A stretch of DNA of 64,000 nucleotides from Phenylobacterium sp. J367 (GCF_024699985.1 NZ_JAJONA010000001.1:1-64000), one strand, 5' to 3'. Positions 11,355 to 20,672 are shown, counted from the stretch's first letter. The notes: generated from the letters alone by a model not told the origin. Made by a program: numbers and translations.

Positions 11355-13260
11355 TCGCCATCATCTCCATGGCCTGACGCACGCCCTGCTGCACAGCGGC
11401 GTCGATGGCCGCCTTGAACTGCGGCGCCATCATCAGGGTTTCGAGTTCGGTCTTCTCGGTCTGGGCGTTGGTCTGGGCGATGTTCGCCGCGGCCTCCGCC
11501 GCCTTGATGCTCAGTTCGCGGTCCTTGGCGTCCGCCTTGGCCTTCTCGACGAGGAGCTTCGGATCGGGCGGCGGCGGGCCTTGCGGAGCCGGGAACAGCT
11601 CCTCGGGCTCCGGCACGCGGGCCGCTTCCAGCGCCCTCAGGGCAATGGCCCGGCTATCCGCCCCCGGCGCACCCATGAACTGCATGGTGAACTGCGCCTG
11701 CGCCATGCGCTGCATGTCCGTCGCCATGTTCGGGTCCGACACCGGCACGACGTCCATATCCCGCGCCTGGTAGTCGGCCTGCGCCACCACGCCTTCCACG
11801 TCCTGGAACGTGAAGTACGCTTCGGGTTGCAGGAACCGGCCATTCAGCCGGTAGAGGATCGCCAACTCCTTCTTCAGCGCTCGGTGCAGGCGCTTCACGA
11901 TGGCGGTGAAGGTCTTCAGGCCCTGTTCGATCAGCGCCGAGACCGTGCCCACCGGCATCGTGCCGCGACCCGCGTCCCCGCCCAGAATGTCCTGCGTCGC
12001 CGTGACGTCCTTCGCCGCCTCGATCAGCATTCCGAGGAGTTGGAAGAGGACCGCGGACGGCCCTTGACCGGCAAGGGCACGATGCTCTGCTGGAGGTTGG
12101 CCCCCGCTGACGTGACCCGCTTCCATTCGCCCGGCTTGAAGCGCAGGTTGCCGGACTTGATCGACACGCCGTCGCCGATGAACCCGCCCTGCACGTTGGC
12201 CAGGTGGCCCGCGTCCATGAGCTGGTTGATGGTCGAGTTGATGGTGGCGGACAGCGGCTCCAGCAGGGTCCCGAACCCGATGTCGTAGAAGCTGCCATCC
12301 GGCGCCTGGATGAAACCGTACTTCGTAAAGGCGCGCGTCGGCGTGATCCGGACGATCTCGCCTTCCTCGCTCATCTCGACGCCTGTTTCGTCGTAGCGCG
12401 CGACGATCCGAACGACCCGCTCGGTCTCCTTGTGCACCGTGACGATGTACGGCTCGGGATAGCCGTCCTCGTCCAGGTCCCACAGCCGATGCTGTTCCAG
12501 GAACACGTGCGGCGCGTCGTCGTCGTTCGCCGCGTCCGGAGCCCGGCCCAGATCCACCCGCAGCCACAGGCCCGAGCGCATCTTCTCCTCGGCCTCGTAC
12601 GGGTACATCGGCGGCAGGACGTGCGTCGCCCGCGGGCAGGTCTCCAGGTCGCGGGTCCAGTAGTTGACCACGAAGTCGCCGGCCGAGACGAGATGCGAGC
12701 AGTTGTAGCCCTTCAGCGGGTCGAACCACGTCTTGCGGAACGCACAGCCCACAATCGGAAGCTGGATCAGAAGGCGGTCGGTGTCCTCCTCCCAGTCGTC
12801 CATCTCCTCCAAGAGTTGCCAGGACATGTGCTTGCCGATGCGGTCGGCGCGGTCCTGCTTCTCAGGCGTCGGGCGGCCCTTGATGGCGCCCTTGACGATG
12901 TTCGGGCCGTCGATCATCGCCGGGTAGGCGCGGGCGTTGAACTGGATCGCCGCCGTCGAGATCAGCGGGAACTTGATGTTCGACGCCTTCGGCCAGGGAT
13001 AGCTCTTCTCCTCCTTCGTCTGGAGGGCGAGCTTCATGGCCTCTTCGTATCGTTCGTCCCAGCCTTCGCGCTTACGGCTATCGACGTCGATCCGGTACTC
13101 TTCGCAGACCTTGGCGCCGATGCGGGCGAGCGTGTTCTCATCCAGGTCGAAGGCGAGGTTCGGGCTGTTGATCGCCGCGGCGAGGTCGAAGCCCGCGCGG
13201 CTGCTCCTCGGCCATCTCCTCTTCGGGCAATTCGGCTTCGGTGTCGAAGGCTTCGCTCAC
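11158..13260 (-). CDS. Portal protein, frameshifted (copy 1)
   Basis: Same gene as 56265-58367 with an extra C near 13190 and a missing base near 12067; the two compensate in length but leave the middle in a different frame. One substitution near 12305 changes Pro to Gln. Confidence 0.85.
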
Positions 13261-13263
13261 CGT

Positions 13264-14550
13264 CTAGTACCCCGTGGCGCTGTTGCGTCCTGCATCGTCG
13301 CGCCACTCCTCTTCGTCGTCGTAGGTGCCGCCCGGCTCTTGGTAGGCGATGCACATCAGCCCGAAGGCGTCCGCCGGGTCCGAGGCCCAGTCGTGCTCCG
13401 GCCCCAGCCCAGCCTTGCGCCGGTCGTCACGCCGCTCGTGGTAGGCCGCCAGCGCCTTGATGCCGATCGCCACCGTGGGCGTGTCGTTGAACCAGATGCG
13501 CGGGAACAGACGCCGCGCCGCAGCCACACGCTCGAGCGCCGCGCCCTTGCCCTGGTTGGGCGTGACGTTGACCTCAAAGCCCGCCGCTCGCAGTTGCTGC
13601 TGCGCCGAACCCGACGACGTGACCGTCACGTTCTGGCCGTCGTGGGGAAGCTCCATCAGGGCCTGGTCCCATCCGCCGGCCCGGAGCGCGCTGACGTAGT
13701 AACCCAGCTCCTGCCCGCGGCCCTCGATGTAGTCGAGCACGCGGATTTCACGCCCGACGAACTGCGCAACCCAGATGGCCGTCGCGTCGCGCCAGCCCAG
13801 ATCCCAGAATGCCCGAACCCGCATCAGCGGATCGCGGGCCAGCGCCGTTATCCGGCCCTCGCTCCGCACCGCGGCAAGCTGGGCGGCGTAGTAGGCGCCA
13901 TCGACCGCGGAGACGTACTCGCCACCCCACACATGGGCGGCCATCGCCGGGTCAACGCGGTAATCGTTCTCCATCTCCGCCAGCAACGGCGTATCGGCGA
14001 ACCACGGATTGTCCTTCCAGGACACCTCGCGCACGATGCTGTTGGGCGGTGGCCCCGCTGGACCCCGGAACAGCATGTCAACCGGGTCGTGGTCGAACTC
14101 CGGGTTCCACGACCAGATCATCCGCGATCCGGGCTTCCGCATCGTCGGGCGGATCAGGCGGATGGAGCGGCCGGAGAAGCGGTTCGCCTCTTCGCCCCAG
14201 AACACATCGGCGCCCTCGAGCGACTTCAGCGCGTCGGGGTTTCGCCACATGCCCTTGTAGACGAACCGGCCGCCGTTCTTGGCGCGGGTCTCGTCCCTCA
14301 GGCTCTCGAAGTGATCCTCGAGCCCATAGTCGGCAATCTTGTCCTCGATGAGCTGCTTGACCGAGTCCCGCAGGCTCTCCTGGATCTCGCGGGCGCAGAC
14401 GATCCGCAGCGGGCTTGCCGCGGCCTGGATCACGAGCGCCCCAGCGATGCTGTGCGACTTCGCCCCGCCCCGGCCGCCGTAGTAGGCGTAGTCCCGGTGC
14501 TGCGGGTCGAACAGCTCCCGGAACGCGCCCGGGATCTTCACCTCAGACAA
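13264..14550 (-). CDS. terL: Terminase large subunit (copy 1)
   Basis: Identical to 58371-59657. Confidence 0.9.
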   Translation of the reverse strand: MSEVKIPGAFRELFDPQHRDYAYYGGRGGAKSHSIAGALVIQAAASPLRIVCAREIQESLRDSVKQLIEDKIADYGLEDHFESLRDETRAKNGGRFVYKGMWRNPDALKSLEGADVFWGEEANRFSGRSIRLIRPTMRKPGSRMIWSWNPEFDHDPVDMLFRGPAGPPPNSIVREVSWKDNPWFADTPLLAEMENDYRVDPAMAAHVWGGEYVSAVDGAYYAAQLAAVRSEGRITALARDPLMRVRAFWDLGWRDATAIWVAQFVGREIRVLDYIEGRGQELGYYVSALRAGGWDQALMELPHDGQNVTVTSSGSAQQQLRAAGFEVNVTPNQGKGAALERVAAARRLFPRIWFNDTPTVAIGIKALAAYHERRDDRRKAGLGPEHDWASDPADAFGLMCIAYQEPGGTYDDEEEWRDDAGRNSATGY

Positions 14551-14905
14551 ACTTGACCGTCAGTTCCGACTTGATCGGCGCATCGGCGTCGTCGCCGCCA
14601 ACGTGCGCGATCTTGTCTTTCCACTCCTCGGGCGCGGCGTTCTTCAGCGCGAAGATGCGCGCCGTCACCTTGGGCCCGCTGTCGCCGTCCAGAAGCCCGC
14701 GCTCCAGGATCGCCGTGCGTTTGGCCTGGCCGACTTTTACCGCTTCCGAAAAGTCGGGGTGCGCAGCCATCCACTCGTTGATGGAAGAGCGCGCCACGCC
14801 GATCTCGCCGGCATAGGCGGTGAGGCTGTAGCCCTGCCCCATGAACTCTTTCACGCCCTCGCAGTAGGAGGGGTCGTACTTCGTTGGGCGCCCGACCTGG
14901 GCCAT
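14543..14905 (-). CDS. terS: Terminase small subunit (copy 1)
   Basis: Identical to 59650-60012. Confidence 0.75.
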   Translation of the reverse strand: MAQVGRPTKYDPSYCEGVKEFMGQGYSLTAYAGEIGVARSSINEWMAAHPDFSEAVKVGQAKRTAILERGLLDGDSGPKVTARIFALKNAAPEEWKDKIAHVGGDDADAPIKSELTVKFV

Positions 14906-14948
14906 ATCCCCTCCTCTGCCGCTCGGTTTCTGTTGCGGCGTCGGTTGG

Positions 14949-15149
14949 TTAGATCTGCTCTTGCGGCACCTGGCTGAAGCGCAGGGCGTTGGCGAGTTCT
15001 TCGTCCTTGATCCAGCCGACCTTGATGTAGGACCCGCCGCCCATGTGCTTCCAGATGGCGCCGTCGTCTCCGACCACCACCCAGGCGCGGGACTGTTCGT
15101 GGGCCTTGAGGGCTTGCTGGATCAGGCCGTGAAGGACTTGCTCCGACAC
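14949..15149 (-). CDS. Hypothetical protein, 66 aa (copy 1)
   Basis: Identical to 60056-60256. Confidence 0.6.
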   Translation of the reverse strand: MSEQVLHGLIQQALKAHEQSRAWVVVGDDGAIWKHMGGGSYIKVGWIKDEELANALRFSQVPQEQI

Positions 15150-15153
15150 GGCC

Positions 15154-15387
15154 TCAGGCCCTCCCCCGCGCCCGGGCCTCGTACGCCGCCATCAAGCCAT
15201 CGGCGTTGGGGACGGCCATGAACTCCAAGGAGAGCCGGTTGAGAGCGATGTCGCAGTCCAGGCACACGCCGAGCCAGCGGTTTCCGTTGGCGCAGACCTG
15301 CCACTGGTGGAGGGACGGCGAGCCACAACGAGAACAGGGCACCCGATGGATGCCGCGCGCGGTGTAGGGCTTCCGCCTCCCGGTCAT
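15154..15387 (-). CDS. Zinc-ribbon-like protein, 77 aa (copy 1)
   Basis: Identical to 60261-60494. Confidence 0.65.
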   Translation of the reverse strand: MTGRRKPYTARGIHRVPCSRCGSPSLHQWQVCANGNRWLGVCLDCDIALNRLSLEFMAVPNADGLMAAYEARARGRA

Positions 15388-15709
15388 CGTGACCTCGCGT
15401 GAGGGTGAGCCGCTTATGCGGTAGAGCGCATACCGCTTGGTTATGCGGGTTTGCGAATAAGGAGCCCGCTCGCAGACCTCTTGCGTACAGACAATGTTGG
15501 CGGGTGTGTCTGGGCGGGCGTTGGGTTGCCGCAGGCAAGCGGCGAAGTGGGCATGGCCTTCCCAACGTGGCGCGAGTCGAACTCAGCGCCTGGGTTGCCC
15601 GGCCGGCACGGCACGGAACGCGGACAGTGGCCAACTGCGCTTATAACGCGGGCGCGCGAGCTTTGCAACAACTAATAGCGGTCACGTGTGCGTGAGTCCG
15701 CTAGATGTG
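15388..15709 (-). other. Non-coding leader upstream of the late genes (copy 1)
   Basis: Identical to 60495-60816: no convincing gene, a sigma70-like promoter at 15641-15668 on the minus strand, and nested inverted repeats near 15415-15436. Confidence 0.6.
15641..15668 (-). promoter_or_regulatory. Candidate late promoter (copy 1)
   Basis: Same site as 60748-60775: TTGCAA, 16 bases, TTATAA on the minus strand. Confidence 0.5.
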
Positions 15710-15917
15710 CTATTCGGCGTCGCCCTTCGGCGGCAGGAAGGCGCTCACCCGGAGCGACAGGTACTTGCCCTTCGCGTTGGACTGTATCCAGCCGCCGAGC
15801 TGCATGGTGGAGCCGTCGGGCAGGGTCAGCGTGCCCTTATAGTCGGGCTGGTGATCCTTCCTCCTTGCGATCGTTCTTGAACAGCGTGCCGGTGCCGGGC
15901 TTGGGAACGTAGCTCAT
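15710..15917 (-). CDS. Small conserved phage protein, frameshifted (copy 1)
   Basis: Same gene as 60817-61023, with one extra C near 15858. Confidence 0.55.
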
Positions 15918-16484
15918 GCCGCCCTCTTCTCGTCCATGGCGCCGCTGTAGTCGGGCTCTTCGTCCGGCTCGGGCTCGACCTTCACCCCGAGGAACGCGCC
16001 CAAGGCCCGAAGCTTCTCTTCCTCGCTCATGGCCTTGAAGTCTTCCAGCTTCTGCCAGGTGCTTCGCTCTGCGCCCTTGGCTCGGGTCCGGCTGAGCGTG
16101 CGGTCGAACTTGCCTGCGTCCTCTGCGGTGCGGAGCTTGTCCACGAAGGCGTCGGGGATCGGCGTCGGGATTCGCCGGCCGTCCTCGCGGGCGTGATCCA
16201 GAACTTTGTACACGCCGAACACGTCCTCGACGCGCCACAGCTCGCGGGGCTCTACGCGGGTGAAGAGGTAGCCGACCAGCAGCGGGCGCTCCTTCACCTC
16301 GCGGGTCTTGCCGTCCCGCTTGTAAGGCCCCCCAGCGGCGTTCGCAGGGGAGATACACGTCGAAGTCGCCCGATCCCCAGCCGCGCTCGCGATAGAGTTC
16401 GCGGAGGCTGGCAACGGTCTTCTGCTCCTGCCGGGTCGCCGTTCGGACGGCGTACCATTTCGGCTGTTCGGCTGCGTCGTCCAT
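15914..16484 (-). CDS. NusG-like factor, frameshifted (copy 1)
   Basis: Same gene as 61020-61589. Copy 1 has six C instead of five near 16328, which breaks the frame inside the NGN domain after about residue 51. Confidence 0.7.
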
Positions 16485-16532
16485 CTGTTCCTCGATAATG
16501 CGCTAAGTGGGTTGTTTTGTCTAGTGTTTCTG

Positions 16533-16673
16533 CTATTCTGAACGCGCTGCAGAGCTGGCTTCCGCCAGCAATGCCAGCGATGCTACGAGCACGGCGACAA
16601 AGGCTGGCCACTCCCCGGCAAGCGCCGTCTGGGGCATGGCGAAGCCGAGCGCCAAGTAGGTGAGCATCCTCAC
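16533..16673 (-). CDS. Tiny membrane protein, 46 aa (copy 1)
   Basis: Same as 61638-61778. Confidence 0.45.
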   Translation of the reverse strand: MRMLTYLALGFAMPQTALAGEWPAFVAVLVASLALLAEASSAARSE

Positions 16674-16795
16674 CGGATCACCACGTGCTCGGCGAGCCAC
16701 AACACCCCGGCAAGCAGGCAGCCGAGGCTAGCCACCACACCGATGACGGACAGGACGCAAAGCGCCCTAATCAGCGGCCCAACATCAGGCATCAT
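16670..16795 (-). CDS. Tiny membrane protein, 41 aa (copy 1)
   Basis: Same as 61775-61900. Confidence 0.5.
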   Translation of the reverse strand: MMPDVGPLIRALCVLSVIGVVASLGCLLAGVLWLAEHVVIR

Positions 16796-17131
16796 TCACC
16801 CCTCTCCTTCTCCATCTGGTCTTTGATCTCCAAGAACCAGAGCTGCTGTAAGGTCGTGACCAGATCCAGATCGAAGCTCTTCGGCTCGCACAGCCATCGC
16901 GGCATGGTGTTCGTATCCGGCCTGAGTTCTGTTCGGAGCCGCTTCCTCAACAGCCTTCCAGGCTTCACACAGAGCCCGGAAGCAGGAGGAGGCGCGTTCG
17001 ATGTTGTAGGCCCGGTCTTCCCGGGAGAGATCACCAGACGCAGCCCCGTGGCCGTGGAACGAGAGCTTCCCAGCGATCACAGCAACAGCCTTCGCGGCCG
17101 ATCCGAGGGCGTCGGGGGCGTGGCGGGTCAT
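16796..17131 (-). CDS. Hypothetical protein, 111 aa (copy 1)
   Basis: Same as 61901-62236. Confidence 0.6.
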   Translation of the reverse strand: MTRHAPDALGSAAKAVAVIAGKLSFHGHGAASGDLSREDRAYNIERASSCFRALCEAWKAVEEAAPNRTQAGYEHHAAMAVRAEELRSGSGHDLTAALVLGDQRPDGEGEG

Positions 17132-17841
17132 GCGGCGAGCTCGCCCACCCGGTAGGCCAGGTATTGCAGCCACAGGTGCTCCATGTAGGCCGGCGGGATC
17201 GCTTCACTCAGTTCGTTGAGCGTCGCCCAATCCATACCCATGGCTTCTGAGCACGCGGCGCGGTGTCCGCCCTCCCAGACGTCGCGAGTGCCCCGGCCTC
17301 CGAACTTGGCCGAGCGCTTCCGGCCGTGGCCGCCATAGACTCCGATGACGGGGCCGCCGGAGTGAGCGCACTGGCAGGGGGCGCTGATCGGAAAGCTCGC
17401 CATGAAGAGGCGGTGGCGGTGGAGTTCGCAGCCCTGCGCCCCCAGGCCAAACATCGTGCCGCAAAGCGTGATCGCGCCGGGCATCCACGGGGCGGCGTCT
17501 TCGACGTTCTCCAGGGTCCAGTCGCAGCCGCTGGCCTTCAGGATAGCCAGCGTATCGGGGATCTGGTTCGGGTGCTCGTCACCCTTGGCGCCCGGCGCGT
17601 GCTTCAGCTTCGTGAACTTCTGACACTTCGGCGAGGCATGGACGAAGTCGAACCGCTCGCGCAGCTCTTCAGCGGTGATCGCCAGCACGTCCCGCTGCTC
17701 GAAGGCGTCGCCGCAATAGCGGCGCTGCGGCTTGATATCGAAGCCGGTGACGTGGATGCGGACACCGGCCCGGGACGCGGCGCGCTGGATGCCCCGCGTC
17801 GCTCCGCCCGAACAGCAGTAGAGATCAGCGACCCGCAGCAT
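17128..17841 (-). CDS. C5 cytosine DNA methyltransferase (copy 1)
   Basis: Identical to 62233-62946. Confidence 0.85.
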   Translation of the reverse strand: MLRVADLYCCSGGATRGIQRAASRAGVRIHVTGFDIKPQRRYCGDAFEQRDVLAITAEELRERFDFVHASPKCQKFTKLKHAPGAKGDEHPNQIPDTLAILKASGCDWTLENVEDAAPWMPGAITLCGTMFGLGAQGCELHRHRLFMASFPISAPCQCAHSGGPVIGVYGGHGRKRSAKFGGRGTRDVWEGGHRAACSEAMGMDWATLNELSEAIPPAYMEHLWLQYLAYRVGELAA

Positions 17842-18371
17842 CACTCGGCCGCCATGGGCGCGCGCTGCGCCTCGAACAGCTTCGACCGGAGGCGTGAGGC
17901 CTCCTCCAGGTGGCGCTTCTCCTCGGCCTTCCAGATGCGCCAGTTGTCGGGCATCTCCTCGGCATCCAAGTGAACGCCCATCATCCGCTTGCCTTGCGAG
18001 GTGTTGCGGAACATCGGCCCGGCCTTGGACCCCGCCTCGTGGGCGAGGATCGTGTGCTCCCGGATCTTCTCGCGGAGGCTCATGGCGGCGTACTCGCTCG
18101 CCGTCGCCGGGCGCCAGATCTGAACCCGCTCGCCCTGCACCGGCAGGCTTTCGCGGATCAGCGGCAGGAGCTGGCCGGCGGTCGGAAACTTCGCCGTCCC
18201 CGAGTGCCGCCACTTCCGGCAGGCCGTGTTGATCGAATCCAGCGGGAACTCGGCCAGGTCGTTCGCCCAGTCCCGCAGCCAGAGCGTCCGCTGCTCCACG
18301 CTCATCAGCGGCGGGCGGCAGTGGACGGCGAGGGCTTCGATGGCGTCGTAAACTTCGGTCTTTTCGGCCAT
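17841..18371 (-). CDS. Replication-module protein, possible helicase loader (copy 1)
   Basis: Identical to 62946-63476. Confidence 0.6.
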   Translation of the reverse strand: MAEKTEVYDAIEALAVHCRPPLMSVEQRTLWLRDWANDLAEFPLDSINTACRKWRHSGTAKFPTAGQLLPLIRESLPVQGERVQIWRPATASEYAAMSLREKIREHTILAHEAGSKAGPMFRNTSQGKRMMGVHLDAEEMPDNWRIWKAEEKRHLEEASRLRSKLFEAQRAPMAAE

Positions 18372-18377
18372 TGGGGT

Positions 18378-19112
18378 CTAGCTTTCGAGGGCTCTGCGGC
18401 GGGCTTCGGCGTGGTCGGCGGCGATCTGGGCGACCATGCCCGGAGGCCCCTGCCCCCTCGGCGCAACCCGGGCTTCGGGGATCTCCAGCGCGGCGCGGTT
18501 CTCGGCGATGGAGCGGGCAATGGCCGCGTCGAAGAACTTCCAGGTGCTGATCCGGGAGCGTTGCTTGGCGCACACGCCGGTCACGACCGGCAGGACGTCG
18601 TGCTCCCAGCTTGCGCCCTCCCGCTTCCAGGCGATCAGCCGGCCGACCGTGGTGTGCAGGTCCGGCGAGCGGTTCAGGTCGAGGTGCGGGCTTGCGGCGG
18701 CTTCGACCAGCAGCTTGGCGAGGTGGGGACCGTTGCCCTTGGGCCAGTCATCGGCGGGTTTCTGAGCACGCTCGCGCGTTTCACCACCATCACCACCACC
18801 AACCTCTTCTGAACGAAGTGAAGAAGAGATAGGGTTAACTACCTGCGCGTACGTACGAGGGGCGACGTCCGCTTCCTCACGCTTCGTCACGGCATTGTCG
18901 GCATTGTCACGCTTTGTCACGTCCTCGGGCGTGACGTCGGCAGTCGTCCGCTCGCGGTGCCTCGCCTGTCGATCGCGGTCGACGGCGCGGCGGCGCTGCG
19001 TGGCGGCGGCGGCCTCTTCGTCGGCGCGCATGGAGTTCAACAGCGCAACCTTGGCCTCGGTCGGCGCATCCATCTCCATGAGGAGGCGCATGGTGCGGTC
19101 GGAAAGGAACAC
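18378..19112 (-). CDS. Replication-module protein, possible initiator (only complete copy)
   Basis: The protein has 244 residues from a GTG start at 19112. That GTG shares one base with the stop of the DnaA-like gene and has TGGAGG about 10 bases upstream; the ATG at 19091 lacks such a site. An Arg-, Asp- and Thr-rich region (DVTPEDVTKRDNADNAVTKR) is followed by a low-complexity linker with a Gly run (EVGGGDGGE). The C-terminal about 100 residues look alpha-helical and contain a STWKFF motif. Its place between the DnaA-like gene and a loader-like gene parallels lambda O/P, but no family is certain. The linker DNA at about 18800-18860 is the most AT-rich part of the gene and contains an inverted repeat. 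Confidence 0.65.
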   Translation of the reverse strand: MFLSDRTMRLLMEMDAPTEAKVALLNSMRADEEAAAATQRRRAVDRDRQARHRERTTADVTPEDVTKRDNADNAVTKREEADVAPRTYAQVVNPISSSLRSEEVGGGDGGETRERAQKPADDWPKGNGPHLAKLLVEAAASPHLDLNRSPDLHTTVGRLIAWKREGASWEHDVLPVVTGVCAKQRSRISTWKFFDAAIARSIAENRAALEIPEARVAPRGQGPPGMVAQIAADHAEARRRALES

Positions 19113-19675
19113 TACTCCGCCGCCTCCAACGTGACGGACGCCTGGGCCCGATATGCGTCCAGGCGTCTGCGGTGCGCCGCGTCGGCCCATGAGACCGTGC
19201 TGTGGTCACGGTTGAAGAATTTGCCGATCTGGAGCGTGCTCCAGCCGACCTGACGCATCAGGGACATGGCCTCTTGGCGCGGAACGACGAGGTAAGGCTG
19301 GCGCCCGGGAGACCTCATCTCCTTGACGCTGATCTCGTACCGCTCAGCCACAAGATCGGCGATGTCCTCCATCCGCCTGTCCGGCATTCGCGCCTCGATG
19401 GCGGAAAGGTGAAGCGGGGCGGCCCGCCTCCTTTTGGGCTCGTCGCCGGCCGCGTTGGCAGGCAGGCCCAGAGCCACCAGGAGGGCCCGGCGATGCGGAT
19501 ACGCTCGATCGCCGCCAATGCCGCCACCGACGCCATCGGCCTTGTAGAACCGCACCTCGCGCCCACTCGGGCTCACGAAGAACTCCAGCTCGACGCCGTG
19601 CGAGAACCGAACGGTTCCCGCGTACCAGCCGTCGGTGCGCTTGAGGTTGACGACCTCGGCGGTGATCCGGCTCAT
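19112..19675 (-). CDS. DNA-binding protein with DnaA domain IV
   Basis: The 187-residue protein ends in a clear DnaA C-terminal domain (about 103-172). A helix (DIADLVAERYEISVKEM) and PRQEAMSLMRQVGWST are followed by the box-recognition signature NRDHSTVSWA at 155-164, which matches the RDHTTVLHA type of DnaA. The N-terminal about 90 residues are not AAA+ and carry no Walker motifs; they look like a small beta domain. It therefore can bind DnaA-box-like DNA but not hydrolyse ATP. The neighbours on both sides are coupled by 1- to 4-base overlaps in a replication operon. Likely jobs are origin recognition or titration of host DnaA boxes; neither is shown by the sequence. Confidence 0.75.
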   Translation of the reverse strand: MSRITAEVVNLKRTDGWYAGTVRFSHGVELEFFVSPSGREVRFYKADGVGGGIGGDRAYPHRRALLVALGLPANAAGDEPKRRRAAPLHLSAIEARMPDRRMEDIADLVAERYEISVKEMRSPGRQPYLVVPRQEAMSLMRQVGWSTLQIGKFFNRDHSTVSWADAAHRRRLDAYRAQASVTLEAAE

Positions 19676-19992
19676 GCCGCCACCCGATAGGCCGCGCGCA
19701 GGTCGTAGAAGGGAAACCCCTTGCCGTTGTTAGCGCGCGCCACCTGCATGAGGTGAACGTCGTCGCTGGACCGCACCGGGTCGGGCCGACTGCTCAGGGC
19801 GGCAGCGGCGGCGGTCGCGCGGGCCGGGATGTGCTCTGCGCCGAGCTTTGCCCGGATAGAGTTCGTGGTTCGGCCGAGCGCAGCCGCCATCTCCTCTACG
19901 GTCGCGCCAGCTTCGATCATCGCGTTCAGCGCGATGACGCGCTCCGCGGTCCAGCCGTTACGAGGGCGCGAGGGAACGCTTACGGTCTTCAT
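19672..19992 (-). CDS. GcrA/SANT-like small DNA-binding protein
   Basis: 106 residues. Positions 13-50 (WTAERVIALNAMIEAGATVE, then EMAAALGRTTNSIRAKL) form a Myb/SANT- or GcrA-like helix-turn-helix: GcrA starts with the same WTDERV...AAELG...RNAVIGK pattern. GcrA is an alphaproteobacterial cell-cycle regulator that reads methylated DNA with sigma70. This protein lacks the rest of GcrA, so only the DNA-binding module is inferred. Its stop overlaps the start of the DnaA-like gene by four bases. Confidence 0.6.
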   Translation of the reverse strand: MKTVSVPSRPRNGWTAERVIALNAMIEAGATVEEMAAALGRTTNSIRAKLGAEHIPARATAAAAALSSRPDPVRSSDDVHLMQVARANNGKGFPFYDLRAAYRVAA

Positions 19993-20159
19993 GCGGCCCT
20001 CCTGGGCTTGCCGGTGAGGCGGTCGGCGATGCGCTGATAGGCAGAGGCGGTCTGCGCGCCGCCGTCGCCGTCGCGGTGCGCGAGGATGCCGGCGATGTGC
20101 GCGGCCATCTCGCGCAGCTCCTCGCTGGAGCGGTCGTGGAGATCTTGGACGTCGATCAT
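19989..20159 (-). CDS. Small hypothetical protein, 56 aa
   Basis: Starts with MIDVQDLHDRSSEELREMA; mostly helical and hydrophilic, with no known motif. ATG at 20159 lies one base after the DUF1064 stop, and its TGA overlaps the next ATG, so it fits the coupled chain of the left operon. Confidence 0.6.
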   Translation of the reverse strand: MIDVQDLHDRSSEELREMAAHIAGILAHRDGDGGAQTASAYQRIADRLTGKPRRAA

Positions 20160-20160
20160 C

Positions 20161-20538
20161 TCAGACCTCCCTCACCGGGAAGCCGTAGATGGCCTTGAAA
20201 AGCTTGGACTTTAGCCGCCAAACAGGTAGAGTGCGGGTGTAGGCGGACTTCACGTCCTCCACCACGACTTCGCCCTTCTCGCGGTACTCGAAGTCCACGA
20301 TGAGCTTGGCGACGCGCACGCCGTCCACGGTCAGCGGATAGGGCACCTGGCGGCGGAGGTTGGTGATCTGGCCGGCGCGCTCCAGGAGCTGAAGTTCGCC
20401 CCAGCGCTTGGCTTCCTTGGCGCTATCGAACTCGATCCCGCCGACCGTGGTCTTGCGGTTGCCGTACTTGGTCTTCCGCCGGGCGTCGTGATCCGCCAGC
20501 TCGCCAAGCGTCTTGAGGGGGCTGAACGGGCGGGTCAC
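20161..20538 (-). CDS. DUF1064-type nuclease-like protein
   Basis: 125 residues from the GTG at 20538, which overlaps the previous stop (GTGA); a longer ATG form at 20583 is possible. It matches the DUF1064 pattern: KYGNRKTTVGGIEFDSAKEA, then E-x-L-LERAGQITNLRRQV, IVDFEYREKGEVVVEDVKS, and K near the end. The E...D-F...E-D-V-K arrangement is that of PD-(D/E)XK nucleases, related to T7 endonuclease I-like resolvases. It probably acts on branched or replicating DNA. Confidence 0.7.
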   Translation of the reverse strand: MTRPFSPLKTLGELADHDARRKTKYGNRKTTVGGIEFDSAKEAKRWGELQLLERAGQITNLRRQVPYPLTVDGVRVAKLIVDFEYREKGEVVVEDVKSAYTRTLPVWRLKSKLFKAIYGFPVREV

Positions 20539-20672
20539 CGGAGGAAGCTCCAGCAAGCGAACGCAACCGCCACCCCGATCCATCCGAACGGGGTGCAGAA
20601 GATCACCACCAGGGCAGAGGCAATGCCAAGGCCTATGGCGTCATAGGGTTTGAGGTTGGTGAGGTCGGTCAT
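20535..20672 (-). CDS. Small membrane protein, 45 aa
   Basis: Starts at the ATG at 20672 (MTDLTNLKPYDAIG), which overlaps the upstream stop (ATGA). One to two hydrophobic segments (IGLGIASALVVIFCTPFGWI). No family recognised. Confidence 0.55.
   Translation of the reverse strand: MTDLTNLKPYDAIGLGIASALVVIFCTPFGWIGVAVAFACWSFLR

Larger units (their letters stand above)
1..18895. repeat. Copy 1 of the overlapping genome end (same as 45100-64000)
   Basis: This stretch matches 45100-64000 base for base except for about 30 small differences. Position 1 aligns with 45100 and 18895 with 64000. It starts and stops inside genes, so it is a second pass around a circular or permuted genome of about 45.1 kb rather than a biological terminal repeat. 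Errors are densest in the first 200 bases, as at the end of a single uncorrected read. Confidence 0.95.

Noticed and set aside
1-18895. True terminal redundancy of about 19 kb
   Set aside because: Headful phages have a few per cent redundancy, and the copies carry many unrelated indels; an untrimmed circular assembly explains it better.
18895-19209. Longer starts for the initiator-like protein (at 19190)
   Set aside because: The extra residues overlap the DnaA-domain gene and read as its shadow; the GTG at 19112 has a ribosome site.
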